Positions 40,706-52,246 of a stretch of DNA of 64,000 nt are shown here, piece after piece. This DNA comes from Lotus japonicus (taxonomy: Eukaryota > Streptophyta > Magnoliopsida > Fabales > Fabaceae). Numbering within the stretch: position 1 is the stretch's first letter; the number at the start of each line of letters is the position of its first letter. The stretch spans positions 61,187,920 through 61,251,919 of the forward strand of contig NC_080043.1 in NCBI RefSeq assembly GCF_012489685.1. Direction: 5' to 3'. Both the position numbers and the translations under genes were made by a program. Below the pieces are notes generated by a model, which was not told the origin of the DNA, ran no database searches, and saw only the letters and a list, made by a program, of their open reading frames with translations.

Positions 40706-43700
40706 TCATTGTACATATTGCATATTGATTCTTTTTGTCAAGTCAGAGAATCTGCCTTCTAGTAATGGTTTTGTGAGAATGTCAGCAAGTTGATCTTCAG
40801 TGTAAACATAAGATATATCAATATGTCCTTTTGCAACTAGATCTCTAATGAAGTGATGTTTGATTTCAATATGCTTTATCCTTGAGTGCTGAACTGAATT
40901 CTTTGCTATATTGATAGCACTTGTATTATCACGAAGCAAAGGTATGTTGTTCTCATGGATGTTGTAATCTTCAAGTTGATGCTTGATCCAGAGAAGTTGA
41001 GTACAGCAAGAACTGGCTGCAACGTACTCAGCTTCAGCAGTAGATAGAGATATGGTGCTTTGTCTTTTGCTAGACCAAGAAACTAAACAGTTTCCTAGAA
41101 AATGACATCCTCCACTGGTGCTTTTTCGTTCAACACTATCTCCGGCATAGTCAGCGTCACAATATCCATTTAGCCTGAAATTACTACCTTTCTCATATAA
41201 TAGACTAAGATTAGCAGTACCTATTAAATATCTAAAAATTCGTTTAACTGCACTAAGGTGTGATTGTTGGGGATTTACCTGGAATCTTGCGCATAGGCAA
41301 GCGCTGAACATGATGTCAGGTCTGCTTGATGTAAGGTACAAGAGAGATCCTATCATTTCTCTGTACGATGTTGGATCAACTGGTGAGCTCTCATCGTTCT
41401 TGTTCAGAATGGTGTTTGGATACATTGGTGTGCTCATTTCATTTGAATTGTGCATGTTGTATTTCTTGAGCATATCCTTTATGTATTTGGTCTGATGTAT
41501 GTAGTACTTGTCTTTCTCTTGCTTGATTTGGAGACCAAGGAAGAATTTCAGTTCTCCCATCATACTCATTTCGAATTCACTTTGCATGAGTGTGGAAAAT
41601 TATTTGCATAGTTTATCACTGGTAGCTCCAAAAATGATGTCATCAACGTATAGTTGCACAAGGATGTAATCGTCCTTCAGTTGTTTTCTGAACAGTGTGT
41701 TGTCGATCTTTCCCCTTGAGAAACCGTTCTTCATGATAAAGCTGCTTAGTCGATCGTACCATGCTCTTGGTGCTTGCTTTAAACCATAAAGAGCTTTCTT
41801 GAGCTTGAACACATGTTCTGAGGCTGATGGTTCTACAAATCCTAGAGGTTGCTTCACATACATTTCTTCTTCAATTACTCCATTCAGAAAGGCACTTTGG
41901 ACATCCATTTGATATAATTTGATGGAGTGTTGACATGCAAATGCTAGAAGAATGCGAATTGCTTCAATTCTTGCCACATGAGCAAAAGTTTCTGTGTAGT
42001 CAATTCCTTCTTGTTGATTGTATCCTTGAGCTACTAGTCTTGCCTTGTTCCTTGTTACTTTCCCATTTTCATCCATCTTGTTCCTGAAAACCCACTTGGT
42101 ACCAATGATTGATTTTCCTTTGGGTTTTGGTACAAGTGTCCAGACTTCGTTTCTTTCAAACTGATTCAGTTCTTCTTGCATGGCTAGGATCCATCCTTCA
42201 TCTTGTAAAGCTTCATCTACGGTTTTAGATTCAATCTCTGAAATGAATTCGCTGTTGGATTCTTCTCTGAAGGCTGATCTTGTCTTGACTTTTTCTGAGG
42301 CACTCCCAATAATATGTTCAGGTGGATGATCAGATTTGTATTTCCACTCCTTTGGTAGAGAGATACCACTTGATGTCATTACTTGATCAGACGGTTCTGG
42401 AGAATCTGGTTGAGATGGAGTGGACCGTTCTACAGGTGTGACGTCAGAAGGTTGAACTTCCTTGGAGATCTCTTCATCCTCTCGATCAGATAGATCAAGA
42501 TTTAGAAAGTCTCTTTCCAAACGATCAGTTGATTCGGTTGAGTGATCGTCAAACATGACATTGATGCATTCTTCGACTGCTTTCGTCCTAGAGTTAAAAA
42601 CTTTGTATGCTTTAGAGTGAGTGGAGTATCCAAGGAGAATCCCATGATCAGACTTGTTGTCAAACTTTCCAACATTGTCCTTGGTGTTGAGGATGAAACA
42701 CTTGCACCCAAAAGGATGAAAGTATGATACGGTTGGACATCTTCCTCGCTATAGATCATAAGGAGTCTTCTTCAGTAACGGTCGCATGGATATTCTGTTT
42801 TGGATGTAGCATGCAGTTTCAATAGCTTCAGCCCAAAAGTACTTAGGTAGTGAGGTTTCACTTAGCATCGTTCTTGCCATTTCTTGAAGTGACCTGTTCT
42901 TCTGTTCAGCAACACCGTTTTGCTGAGGGGTTCTAGGAGCTGAGAATTGGTGAGTGATGCTTTCTTGTTCACAGAATTTTTCAAACTCTTCATTTACAAA
43001 TTATCCTCCTCTATCACCGCGGATGGTTGTGATGCAGTAGTCTTTTTCATTCTGAACTATCTTGCTAAACACTTTGAATGCTTGGAAGGTTTCATCTTTG
43101 CTTGTTGGGAAGAACACCCAACAAAATCTTGTGTAGTCATCGATTATGACAAAACAATATCTTCTTCCAGAAATACTAGCTACTCTTGTAGGTCCAAACA
43201 AATCCATATGTAAAAGGTCCAGAGGTTTGCTAGTGCTGACAAAGTTTTTAGCGCGACAGGAGGTACGATGTTGTTTGCTTTGAACACAAGCAGAACATGT
43301 AACATCAGATTTGATAGTTAGTTTTGGCAGACCACGAACTAAGTCATTACTTATGATTTTAGTGATGGTCCTTAAGGAAGCATGCCCTAGCTTCCTATGC
43401 CAAAGCCAAGTATTGTCTTCTGATGATACTAGACAAAATACATTTTGATTTGCCAGATTTTCCAAGTTCGTCTTATATAGATTCCCTTGTCTCTAAGCTT
43501 CAAAGATGATCTTGTCATCGGTATCAGTGACACTACACTTCACTTTATTAAAGGAAACAGTGAACTCACTATCACATAATTGACTTATGCTAAGTAGATT
43601 GTGTTTTAATCCTTTAACTAACAAAACGTTATTAATCACCGGAAGTGGTTCCTTACCAACATTACCTTCTCCAACAATGAGTCCTTTATGATTCCCTCCA

Positions 43701-43945
43701 AAGGTAACTGATCCACCGTCCTTTCTAGTTTGGATATTTGGGAACATAGACTTTTCTCCCGTCATGTGACGCGAGCATCCACTGTCCAGGTACCATTGTT
43801 GGCGTTTCCTTTGTTCTGTTAAGTAAGTCTGCAACAGAGATAATTGACTTTTTAGGTACCCATATTTTCTTGGGTCCTGAAGGGTTAGTAGCATTTTTAG
43901 GAGAAACCTTCTTTTCATAAAAGGTTTTGCTTTCATCTCGCTCAA
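40706..43945 (-). pseudogene. Element A pol polyprotein, four stops
   Basis: Minus-strand protease (QWYLDSGCSRHMTGE), integrase (WHRKLGHAS, CSACVQSKQ, MDLFGPTRV, RTPQQNGVAEQKNR), RT ([38 protein letters not shown]) and RNase H ([19 protein letters not shown]), ending LADILTKPL. Nonsense codons: TAG 43493-43495, TAA 43001-43003 (Glu in B: HGGEFEN), TAG 42749-42751 (Trp in B: YELWK) and TAA 41600-41602 (Glu in B: LCKEFS). FAHVAR replaces FAPVAR. It is dead, as expected for the oldest of the three elements. Confidence 0.92.
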
Positions 43946-45241
43946 TTATGCAGTTCACAACAAATTTAGTTTGACCAGAATCAGATGATGTAAAAGATAT
44001 ATCGGACATGGTTTCACTAGATGAGGTTGATTCACTATCAAAACCTAATCCGCTTTTATCGTACAGTTCACGACTGTTGCCACACAGTTTAACTAGATTA
44101 TCATGACCAATGGTGAAAGTAGATAAATCGTCAATTAATATTTTAACTCTTTTCTTTAAGACAACTACTTCTTTAGCAGAATCTTGTTCCTTTAAGGCAG
44201 TATTTTCTTTAACTATGTGGTTCTTTTCAGACAAAACCTTTTCATGTTCTAGTTGAAGCTTAGCAAACTGTTTCTTTAGAGCTTTGTATTTTTCAGATAA
44301 TGCATATGAGTGTTCAAGTAATTCATTGAATTCTTCTTTAAGGTTTTCGGTTTTTACCTCATCGTCATCACCATCGTCTGAACTGTTTGCAGATGCCACG
44401 AGTGCAAAGTGTGCATCTTCATCATCGTCTTCATCGTCATCTTTAGAACCGTCCTCAGAGTCATCCCATCCAGCTGCTAAGGCTTTCTTTTTCTTGTAGT
44501 ATGGTTTCTTGATTGACTTTTTAGCTAGTCTCGGACAGCCCGGCTTGATGTGGCCCGACTTTTTGCATTCAAAGCACGTAATGATGCTTTTGTCTGCATT
44601 TGAGCCGCTTTCACCTTTGTGAGTGAACGATTTCTTTTTCAGACTTGATTCTCGTTTGTTGTCTTTCTTTGATGTATCTTTTCCTCTTTGTTGTTTGATC
44701 CACATCCTCTTGAATTTTTTGTTGAAGAGTCCTTGTTCATCATCTGACAATTCTTCAGAGGATTCTTCTTCTTCCGATTGTTCCTTTGCTTGACTGGCTT
44801 TGGAACTGTTGGCTTTGAACACAATGTTCTTCTGCTTCTTCAGTCCTTCGTCATGGGCAAGTTCTATTTCATGAACCTTCAGAGATCCAAGGAGATCTTC
44901 CAATCTTAGTGTGCTAAGATCTTTAGCTTCTTTAATGGCGGTGACTTTGGGTCTCCATCGCCTAGGAAGGCATCTTAGGATCTTCGTGATTTGATCAACA
45001 TTTTCATACTTGAAGGTTTGGAATCTTCCAAACATGTCATCAATGCTTTCATTTTCTTTCATCTTGAAGGGTTCATATTCAGCGACAAGTAAACTCACTT
45101 TGGCTTGTCTGAAATTTGTTGTACCTTCATAGGCAAGCCCTAGAGCTTCCCAGACTTCTTTGGCTGTTGTTAGTCCATCAACTTTGTCCAGCTGAGATTT
45201 TCTCAGTGCACATAGAAGAAACAACTTTGCTTTAGAGTAAT

Positions 45242-46566
45242 TGTTGGTTCAATCTGCAAGTGCACAGATATCTCCGGGTTTTAATATCGAATCCACAGGG
45301 ATCGTGAGTGAGAATTGTGGTTTAAGCTCAAAGCTTGTGAGTTTGAAAGCAAATAAAATTCAGATTTTGGTGTTGTGTTGTTTGTAACAAGAGTTTGCAA
45401 AATAAGCAGTAGTAAAAAGATGAAAATATCAATTGATTAAGAATGCTCTGGGTTAATGTTCATCCAATCCTTCCTAGCCAACCTACCCTATGCAATTGAA
45501 ACCTTGAATCACTACCTTATTGCTATAGCCTAGATATTCACTCATTGATTCCTCACATGAGCAATTCTCCCATACTAAAGCTAAGCCCATTTCCTTGTGT
45601 ACTTAGTCATTTATATGAGGTTTATAAGCATGCAATTTTCAGGCCAACAAAACCAATCCCTCACTCTATACCTAGAAGCAAGCAAAGAGAGGTCAATTCC
45701 AACCCAAGTCCCCAAATTACAACAATCTTCCAATATGATTGCAATTTAGCCTTAAGCAAAGGTGCACCCAAGCTTATCATGCATAAAAGAATTGAAAAAT
45801 AAGGTAGATTCAAGAACAAGGGCATAGGGATAGGAATTAAGACTAGAAATTCATGAACTCACATTGAACCCAAAGCAAAAGAGAGTACTAGCCACTCATG
45901 GCTAGTGAATCCCTACAAGAAATGTGAATGAAACCTGGAAATTACAAGGTGGAAGCCTCTCACAAGCCCCAAAATCAATCCCTAAGCTTCAATACTTGGC
46001 AAAAATCTCAAAGAAAATCAGAAGTTTTTGACAAAATGGCCTAAGCCCTATTTATAGGCAAAAATGGTCGAGATGGGGCGCTCAAGCGCTGCCCTGGGGC
46101 GCTTGAGCGCCCATGAGGCAGAAGCAAAACTCCAGCTTCTGGAGTGCTGGCGCTTGAGCGCCAGGTGAGGGCGCTTGAGCGCCAGCTGCACGCTCTTGGT
46201 GGCTTTTCAGCTTTTTGTAACCCCCCTTTGAATGCTTTCTTCAATTCCTTTGCACCTTGGCCTTCCTTCTTCAATGTGTAACCTGCTGAAGCACTTAAGG
46301 AAAAAGACCAGGAGTAAAATCAAGAAATTCAAAGGGCTTTTAACCACCTTAGTCCTCATAAAAACATGGCAAAACAAATGCAAGCCCCAAACTTCCTAAA
46401 AATGCAAAAACAAGCCTCATAAAACTAATAAATTACGAAAACTAAACTCAAACTCAAATAAACACAAAAATGCATGAGAATGCATGAAACACTACATGAG
46501 ACAAAGAAAAAGACTATAAAACACTCAAGTAAATGACCCTAAAACCACTACTAACATAGGGTATCA
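45242..46566. mobile_element. Solo-LTR-like insert in element A gag
   Basis: 1325 bp, TGTTGGTTCA..GGGTATCA, flanked by near-identical 5-mers GTAAT (45237-45241) and ATAAT (46567-46571). Removing it and one flank leaves gag in frame. It has no ORF of family character. It contains TGCACAGATATC..ATCCACAGGGATCGTG near its start and a cluster of GGCGCTTGAGCGCC-type near-palindromes at 46079-46190. TG..CA ends and a 5-bp duplication fit a solo LTR; the parent family was not identified. Confidence 0.7.
46076..46192. repeat. Clustered GCGCTTGAGCGC near-palindromes
   Basis: GCGCTCAAGCGC appears once, then GCGCTTGAGCGC three times within about 115 bp of GC-rich sequence in an otherwise AT-rich insert. 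Each unit can form a hairpin with a 3-4-base loop. Possible enhancer or methylation target; function unknown. Confidence 0.7.
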
Positions 46567-46835
46567 ATAATCTTTGCGTTGTGCTTCTGTCAGTTTATCT
46601 TTCTTTATGGGTTCTCCCGCATCATCTTTGTGAACGATGTTGCCATTTTCAATGATGTCCCATAGTTTGTAGTTTGAGGACTCAATGAATAGTTGCATGA
46701 GGGTCTTCCAGTAGGGATATTCGGTTCCATCAAAGAATGGAGGCTTGTTGGTGGATGAGCCCGTAGCTATTGCTAGATCTTCTGCCATGGATCTTTACTC
46801 TTCACCTGTTTAAGATGTTAGTTTCTAGAGACTAA

Positions 46836-46847
46836 GCTCTTATGCCA
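46836..46847 (-). other. Element A primer binding site (degenerate)
   Basis: Minus strand TGGCATAAGAGC against canonical TGGTATCAGAGC: two mismatches, two bases inside the LTR. Confidence 0.75.
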
Positions 46848-46849
46848 AT

Positions 46850-48217
46850 TGAGATGCAAATAAGTAACACAAGAAAGGGGGGGTTTGAATTGTGTACTTG
46901 AAATTTACGATTTAAAACTTTAGTTTATGAAAAGAATAAAAGTTCTTTTATAAAAACATTAAGTGTGACTTTTCGTAAACGGTTCAGTGCAGCGGAAGTA
47001 AATGAGTAACTAAATAGAACGATCAACACACAGAGATTTATACTGGTTCACCCTAAACGATTGGGCTACGTCCAGTACTTGGCCACCACCAAGATTTTCA
47101 CAAGCAAGTATCAAGGACTTCTCCAATACAAGTATTAGATAGGACTTCTCCAAGTATTATCACGGACTTCTCCAAGTATTCTACAGGACTCCTCATACAA
47201 GTATTGTTCAGGACTTCTCCAAAATCTTACAAAGATTTAAATCACTCTACTGGGTTTCTCTTCTTCCAAGAGTGGTGGTAGAGAATTTATGGCACTGGAA
47301 CTCTAAGTGTTTGGGTTAAGATTTGACTTTGGATCACTTATGAGTTCTAACAAAAGTGTAAAGAGAATAAAGAGATTTGACTCTTTTAAGGTACGAGGTT
47401 TTCTCTTTCACTTGCAGAAGTAATGGCTTGTGTTTAACACTTAAGAATTTCTGCTTGAGCTTTGAATGCTTTTGAGAAGTTTGGAATGAATGCTTGAATG
47501 CTTGTATTCTCGGAGTTGATTCTTCTTTGCTTCAGATCTTCAAGAGTGTCTTAAATACTAGCTTGCTAGTGTTGTAGCCGTTGAGAGATGAAATCCAACC
47601 GTTGTGAGGTAAGATCAAACCGTTGATTCAAAAGGCTTGGTTGGTAGCTTCATTTAATGCGGACTCAGAGGTAAGTCTATCCTTTAGCTATAAAGATGAT
47701 ATTTGTCAGCTAGTAGGTGGTGATAGACTTTGGGCTACTTTTCAGACATGAGACAATTTGGAAATTTGATGTTGACGGCATGTACTTTTCCTTGTTGGTC
47801 ATCGTGCCTTTTGCTGAAGCAAATTGTCTTCACGTGATCTGGTTTGAATACAAGTCAATTGGTTGTCTTTTGATTTGAATATTGGACAACCGGTTGTAAT
47901 CAAACAGAGACTTTGGCGCTCAATATTTGTCTTTGATAAATCTGACTGATGACGTGACATTGAACGGTCAGAGACTTGAGGCTTGAATAATAGTTAGTTC
48001 TCCTTTGCAGAGCTGTTTTGTAGTAATAAAAATCTTCTTCTATCTGAGATCTTTTTCCTTTTTGAAGTAATAGAACGTTGAAGCGTATAGCATACTTTTG
48101 AGTTTCTCCTGAAATCAAAAACGTTATCAAGAATTTAATTTCCAGCGAAACTTCTTGTATAAAATTATAATGATCAAAATAAGATTTAAAAACGTTATGA
48201 TGCGTTTGAACTTAACA
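46850..48217 (-). repeat. Element A 5' LTR
   Basis: 1368 bp partner of 14380-15753. Ends at 48217, followed by target duplication TAAAG. Confidence 0.95.
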
Positions 48218-48222
48218 TAAAG

Positions 48223-48826
48223 CAATTGGGTTACATGGAAGCAACTAAAGGGTAAAGAAACAAGGTTGGGATGGAACAACCAGTCAGGTGCTATTGAAGC
48301 TGTTGCGACATGGTAGGATGCTAAGATAAATGTGAGTAATGTGAATATCTTGTATTTTTTTAGTTGAAAGGCACAAGGTTGAAGTTGAGGATTGATTATA
48401 CCTTATTTCTTTTTCATACTCATGCAGGAGAATTCTAAGTATGCGAAATTTCGATATAATGGACTAGAATTTCATGAAGAATTGGAATTCATATTTGGGG
48501 AGACAGTGGCAAAGAGTCAAGATGCATGGACTCAAGCTATGAGTGTCCCAAGTGAATCTGGTGGCAGAAATACAACTCCAGATGTGCTGCATCAAGTTAT
48601 GGAATCTGATGATGATGATTTCAATCTTGAAGATGATGTTAGCCCTTTGGAAAACAATCAACTCAAAAAGACAAGAAAGGTGATGCAAGATCACAATGGC
48701 AAAGTAACAATAGGTAAGGGAAAAGTCGGGAGCGCAACAGCTATGAGGAAAAGTTTAGACCGACTAGTTGAAGCGGCTGAGAATCACAATGAAGTTGAAA
48801 AAGATGAAATTGCAGTTGTTCCTTCA
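48223..48826 (+). pseudogene. MYB/SANT-like gene, 3' half
   Basis: Continues the gene broken at 14379. One frame reads NWVTWKQLKGKETRLGWN and SGAIEA, then TAG at 48314-48316 where the family has the second Trp of WWDAK. About ten codons before NWV appear deleted, changing frame. A GT..AG intron (48332-48427) precedes ENSKYAKFRYNGLEFHEELE and FIFGETVA, the conserved second block of L10-interacting MYB-like proteins, then an acidic Asp-rich stretch. The apparent stop TGA at 48827 belongs to the inserted LTR of the next element, so the original C-terminus lies elsewhere. Confidence 0.82.
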
Positions 48827-49170
48827 TGAACATTGAGATGAGGTATAGAACCTAAGATGCAAGGAACGTGACGTGAGATTCCTAGAGAGAATTGAGAGCG
48901 TAACCTCTTAGAGAGAGAGTGTAACTGAATTTCAAGTTTGTAATTTCTCCAATGAGCTAAGAGTCCCTTACATTTGGTATCCCTCCCCTATTTATAGTTG
49001 GGGGAGTTGGGCTTAGCGCCTCTAAATCTTTCTAATGGGCCAGTTGGGCCTTCGGGTGGAAGGCCCAAGTCCCCAGCCTGCTCATCGCCCCAGGCCAGCG
49101 CTCCTGGGCGAGGGACCCTGGGGTCTCGCCCAGTCCACAAGTCCACAAGACACTGAGCTCGAAGCATGAG
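48827..49170 (-). repeat. Gypsy element E left LTR piece (minus)
   Basis: Starts TGAACATTGAG on the plus strand. Its minus strand carries TATAAATA (48989-48996), then ACCAAATGTAAGGGACTCTT, and ends CTCAATGTTCA. It is homologous to 53100-53396 but in opposite orientation. The outer boundary is certain (it cuts the MYB-like exon); the inner boundary is not. Confidence 0.6.
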
Positions 49171-49781
49171 AGCTAAGTGTGTCTTTTAAACAGAAGAAAA
49201 CAAGGCGATGGCCATAAAAAGCTAACTAATGCTAAACATAAGGTATGGAAATGAAGAGCAATTGCCAACATGGCTTGGTAATTTAAAGCTTAAAAATCTA
49301 AAATGTTGAACGCCCTGTCATGCTCCCTTGGCGGCTCGAGTCCACAAGCAAGCTTGTGGCAATGATGCTGGATCTGCTCGCCCTGCCATAGTTACGCACG
49401 TGCCCTGAATCGTGATTTTCTGACATGTGTCGGGCCTGCGCCACGCGTTGCGCCCTGAAGTGACGCAAAGGTCAGCAAATCCATGGAATCTCAACCATTA
49501 CCTTTGAAACGTCCCTTCGAATCATAGTAAAGCCTGACAATTTGAATTCAAACCAATAAGCTTCAACCGTTGTAACTTTTCATTTAATGCGCTGCTTTCG
49601 TGTCCCGAAATCCGCGCCACACTCCCTTGAGTGAATCATTCCACCTTTGCCATGATGAGTCACAATTCCCCAACCGCTGCTTATCTCAACTTTTAAAATC
49701 TCCTTCCCTAACTCATTCACCACTTCTGAAATTCCCACAATCTGTTGAAATTGACAAACTAGCACCTTCTTCCTAGCAAAA
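49171..49781. other. Element E LTR remainder or leader of plus-strand ORF
   Basis: No coding feature is seen. The sequence is moderately GC-rich and probably includes the rest of the left LTR; the LTR end could not be fixed. Confidence 0.4.
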
Positions 49782-52246
49782 ATGACCCCCCAACGCTGAA
49801 CCAAAGGATCCTCTCGATCTCGCAGCGCCGCTCCCGCGTCTCCTTCTCCGGTTAACCCTCCCCCCTCTGGGGGATTTCCCCTTACTGAAGATGAAAAGAA
49901 CGCTTTATGGCACCAAATTTTCGCCACCTTACCCCAGTCCATAACTCAAGACCCCACTCAGGAGGCCATCTGCCAACCTTCTGAGCAGTCCACTGACAAG
50001 TCTATTGCCGAGACAGTCCGCCAGGCCGGCGGACTTTGCCATGAGAAGTCCCTCAAAGATGTCCTCATCACCGGTCGGGGATTGGAAATCTGCTGTCCCT
50101 GGCAGCACCGCACAATCGAACAAGGCGTGAAGCAACCCCACTTCTTTTATGTTTACGAGTACCTCTTCCTCGACCTGGGGATCAAACTACCCTTCTCCCC
50201 TTTCCTCTGCCAAGTTATGAGGGAAATCAATGTAGCCCCAAGCCAACTTCATTTGAACGCTTGGGCCTTCATTCGGTGCTTTCAGATTCTCTGCGATGTC
50301 GTTGGTCTTGAAGCAAAAACCTCCCATTTTTTCTACTTCTACGGTGAGGAGCCAAAATCCTTGAAGACCCCGACTCCTAGGTGGGTATCTCTGAAATCTC
50401 GTACGGGCCGGCAGTACCTCTACCCTTACAAGAGAAACATCAAGAAGGGACCTGGGAGCCGGTACTTCCGCATACTCGTACATCCTACCTACCCTGAAGC
50501 TTTCACCCGCCAGGACGGGACCGCTCTGTTCCCTTTCTACTGGACCGAGAGTCCTCGCGATGTCCCGCAACCATCTAATACATCGCTGAGTGATGAAAAT
50601 AAAGCCATCCTTGGCTTTTTCGCTGGGCTCCCCATCCTTGAGTGCTAACAGTTGCTTGAAGCCGCTCGCAAAAGCACCCTCCGCTCATTTCTAGGAGGAA
50701 TGAACTTCAGCGAAGTCGCAATCAAGCGCGCCCTAGCTGCTGACTCACTTGAGTTTCCTCCCGTTTTTAATACTAACGGGGTTAAGAGGAAACGTGTTGT
50801 CGCGGATGCTGATGCCGAGGTCTCCGCCTCCCCTCAAAAGAAATGGACCAGAAGATCCGGTGCTGCCCCTTCTGAAACGATTGTGGCGGCCCCAAACGTC
50901 GTTGCCACGAGGTCTGGCGATTCAATGCCAGACCCCATCCTTCCGCTGGAGATTGACGAGCTGGCTCCGATGTCCACCGACGATGCTGTTCAACCTTCCC
51001 CAACAAGAAAATCCCAAAAATCCAAAAGGGTCGCCCCTGGCACAAATGAAAAATCGAGGGTCGCGACCCCCTCGCCTCAAAAGTCAAAAAAGAAGAAGAA
51101 CAAAACCAAGATACCCAGGGCTGGCGAAACATCTGCCCCTCGCCAAGACCTGGTGGGCGGGGAAAAGCCAGACCCCATGGACGATGCGGGGTTCTCTCCC
51201 TTTCCTGAGGAAGTCATCGCTGATCAACATGCTTATGATAACGTTCCCTTTGGCGCTCCCCAAACGACCCTCTCTCCAGACCGTTCATGTCGCCAGGCTG
51301 AGGCAAGCCCACCTAGGGTCTCCTCCCCTGTTCCCACCATGAGTGACGCCAGTGAAGACCAAACTCCCACTGCTTCGCTTCCGCCTCGCCATTATTCCCC
51401 CGCCGCTAGCCATCCGATTGTTGATGAGCAGACATGCTAGCAGCCCTCCCCTGTTGACTTTATGCTAACTGACCCTTTTCTTGGCAGCATGAGAGGAACT
51501 GAGACTCCTGACCTTGATGGCGTGACACGAGAAGCTATCTCGTGCCTTTTGCGTGCGGGGTGTCTTTTCGCCAGGTTGTCGCAGGATTCAGCCACAGTCG
51601 CTGAAGTTGAAGACCTCCGCCAGAGGGCTGAGGGTTACCGCCACGCCACACTCGAAGCGTATGGCGAGCGTGACAAGTTGCTGACCCAGGTAGCGGCCCA
51701 AATGACTAAACTGAACAATTTGGGTATCGAGATGAGCTATAGCGAGGAGGACTTGTCCGCTTGTGAAGAGAGAACAGAAGAGCTGGAGGGCGAGCGGGAC
51801 AATTTGCTGCAGGAATTGAAAGCCAAGGCTGAGGCGCTTGCCGCGGGCAGGGCTGCCTGCCTCGTCAAAGTAAAAGAGATCGCGTTCCTTCAAAGTGAGT
51901 TGGGTCGACGAACGAATCTGTCGCCGAGGTGAGATCTGAATTAGAAACAAAGACCAAAGCTGTTGCGGACGCGGAATACCGTGCGGATTCTGAGGTCAGA
52001 ACTCTCCGGGCAAGGCTGGCGGCCAGGGCTGCTGCTGAGGTCGTGGAAGAGCGTGGTCGCGGTTTCTTCCTCGCCAAAGCTCAGGTTCAATATCTTTATG
52101 AGGGGATTGACCTCAGCGGGACGGGAGCTTTCAAGAAGGTCACCCTTCAGGGATTGGTCGGCCCGGACGATCCCCCAGGCTTCAATGTTGCATATTTTGT
52201 GGCTGCTGAAAACGCAGGAGAAGCAGAAGACGTTAATGTAGTGTAA
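49782..52246 (+). pseudogene. Transposase_28-type ORF ('gypsy type transposon' protein)
   Basis: One plus-strand frame from ATG 49782 is interrupted by TGA 49797-49799, TAA 50646-50648, TAG 51438-51440 and a frameshift near 51,910, then runs to 52246 (about 820 codons). The N-terminal domain is the plant Transposase_28 type (PFSPFLCQVMREI, LHLNAWAFIRCFQILC, HFFYFYG). A Lys-rich, Ser/Pro-rich middle (QKSKKKKNKTK) and a C-terminal Glu/Ala/Arg coiled coil follow, ending in DDPPGFNVAYF. In plants such ORFs occur as extra genes in Tat-type Ty3/gypsy elements. It runs opposite to the gag-protease at 53.8-56.2 kb. No biochemical role is established. Confidence 0.75.

Larger units (their letters stand above)
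43725..46788 (-). pseudogene. Element A gag, split by a solo-LTR-like insert
   Basis: ATG 46788 (MAEDLAIATGSSTNK) reads copia gag (YPYWKTLMQLFIESS) to 46567, where a 1325-bp insert breaks it. It resumes at 45236 (LFLLCALRKSQLDKV) and runs to 43725. A short internal deletion is likely near 45025 (MFGRFQTF runs directly into NVDQITKIL). One CCHC knuckle, CFECKKSGHIKPGC, then acidic and coiled-coil segments. Its 3' end overlaps pol in the +1 frame relation also seen in element B. Confidence 0.88.
14380..48217 (-). mobile_element. Element A: Sirevirus-type Ty1/copia, outer nest
   Basis: LTRs at 14380-15753 and 46850-48217 begin TG and end CA, and the element is flanked by TSD TAAAG (14375-14379, 48218-48222). 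On the minus strand the order is 5' LTR, primer site, gag, protease-integrase-RT-RNase H (copia order), env-like ORF, polypurine tracts, 3' LTR. It carries element B and a solo-LTR-like insert. Without them it is about 10.9 kb. The LTRs differ by about 41 substitutions and a few indels. All its genes are broken. Confidence 0.95.

Noticed and set aside
50749..51342. 197-aa plus-strand ORF and 116-aa minus-strand ORF
   Set aside because: Out-of-frame readings of the Lys/Pro-rich middle of the Transposase_28-type ORF.
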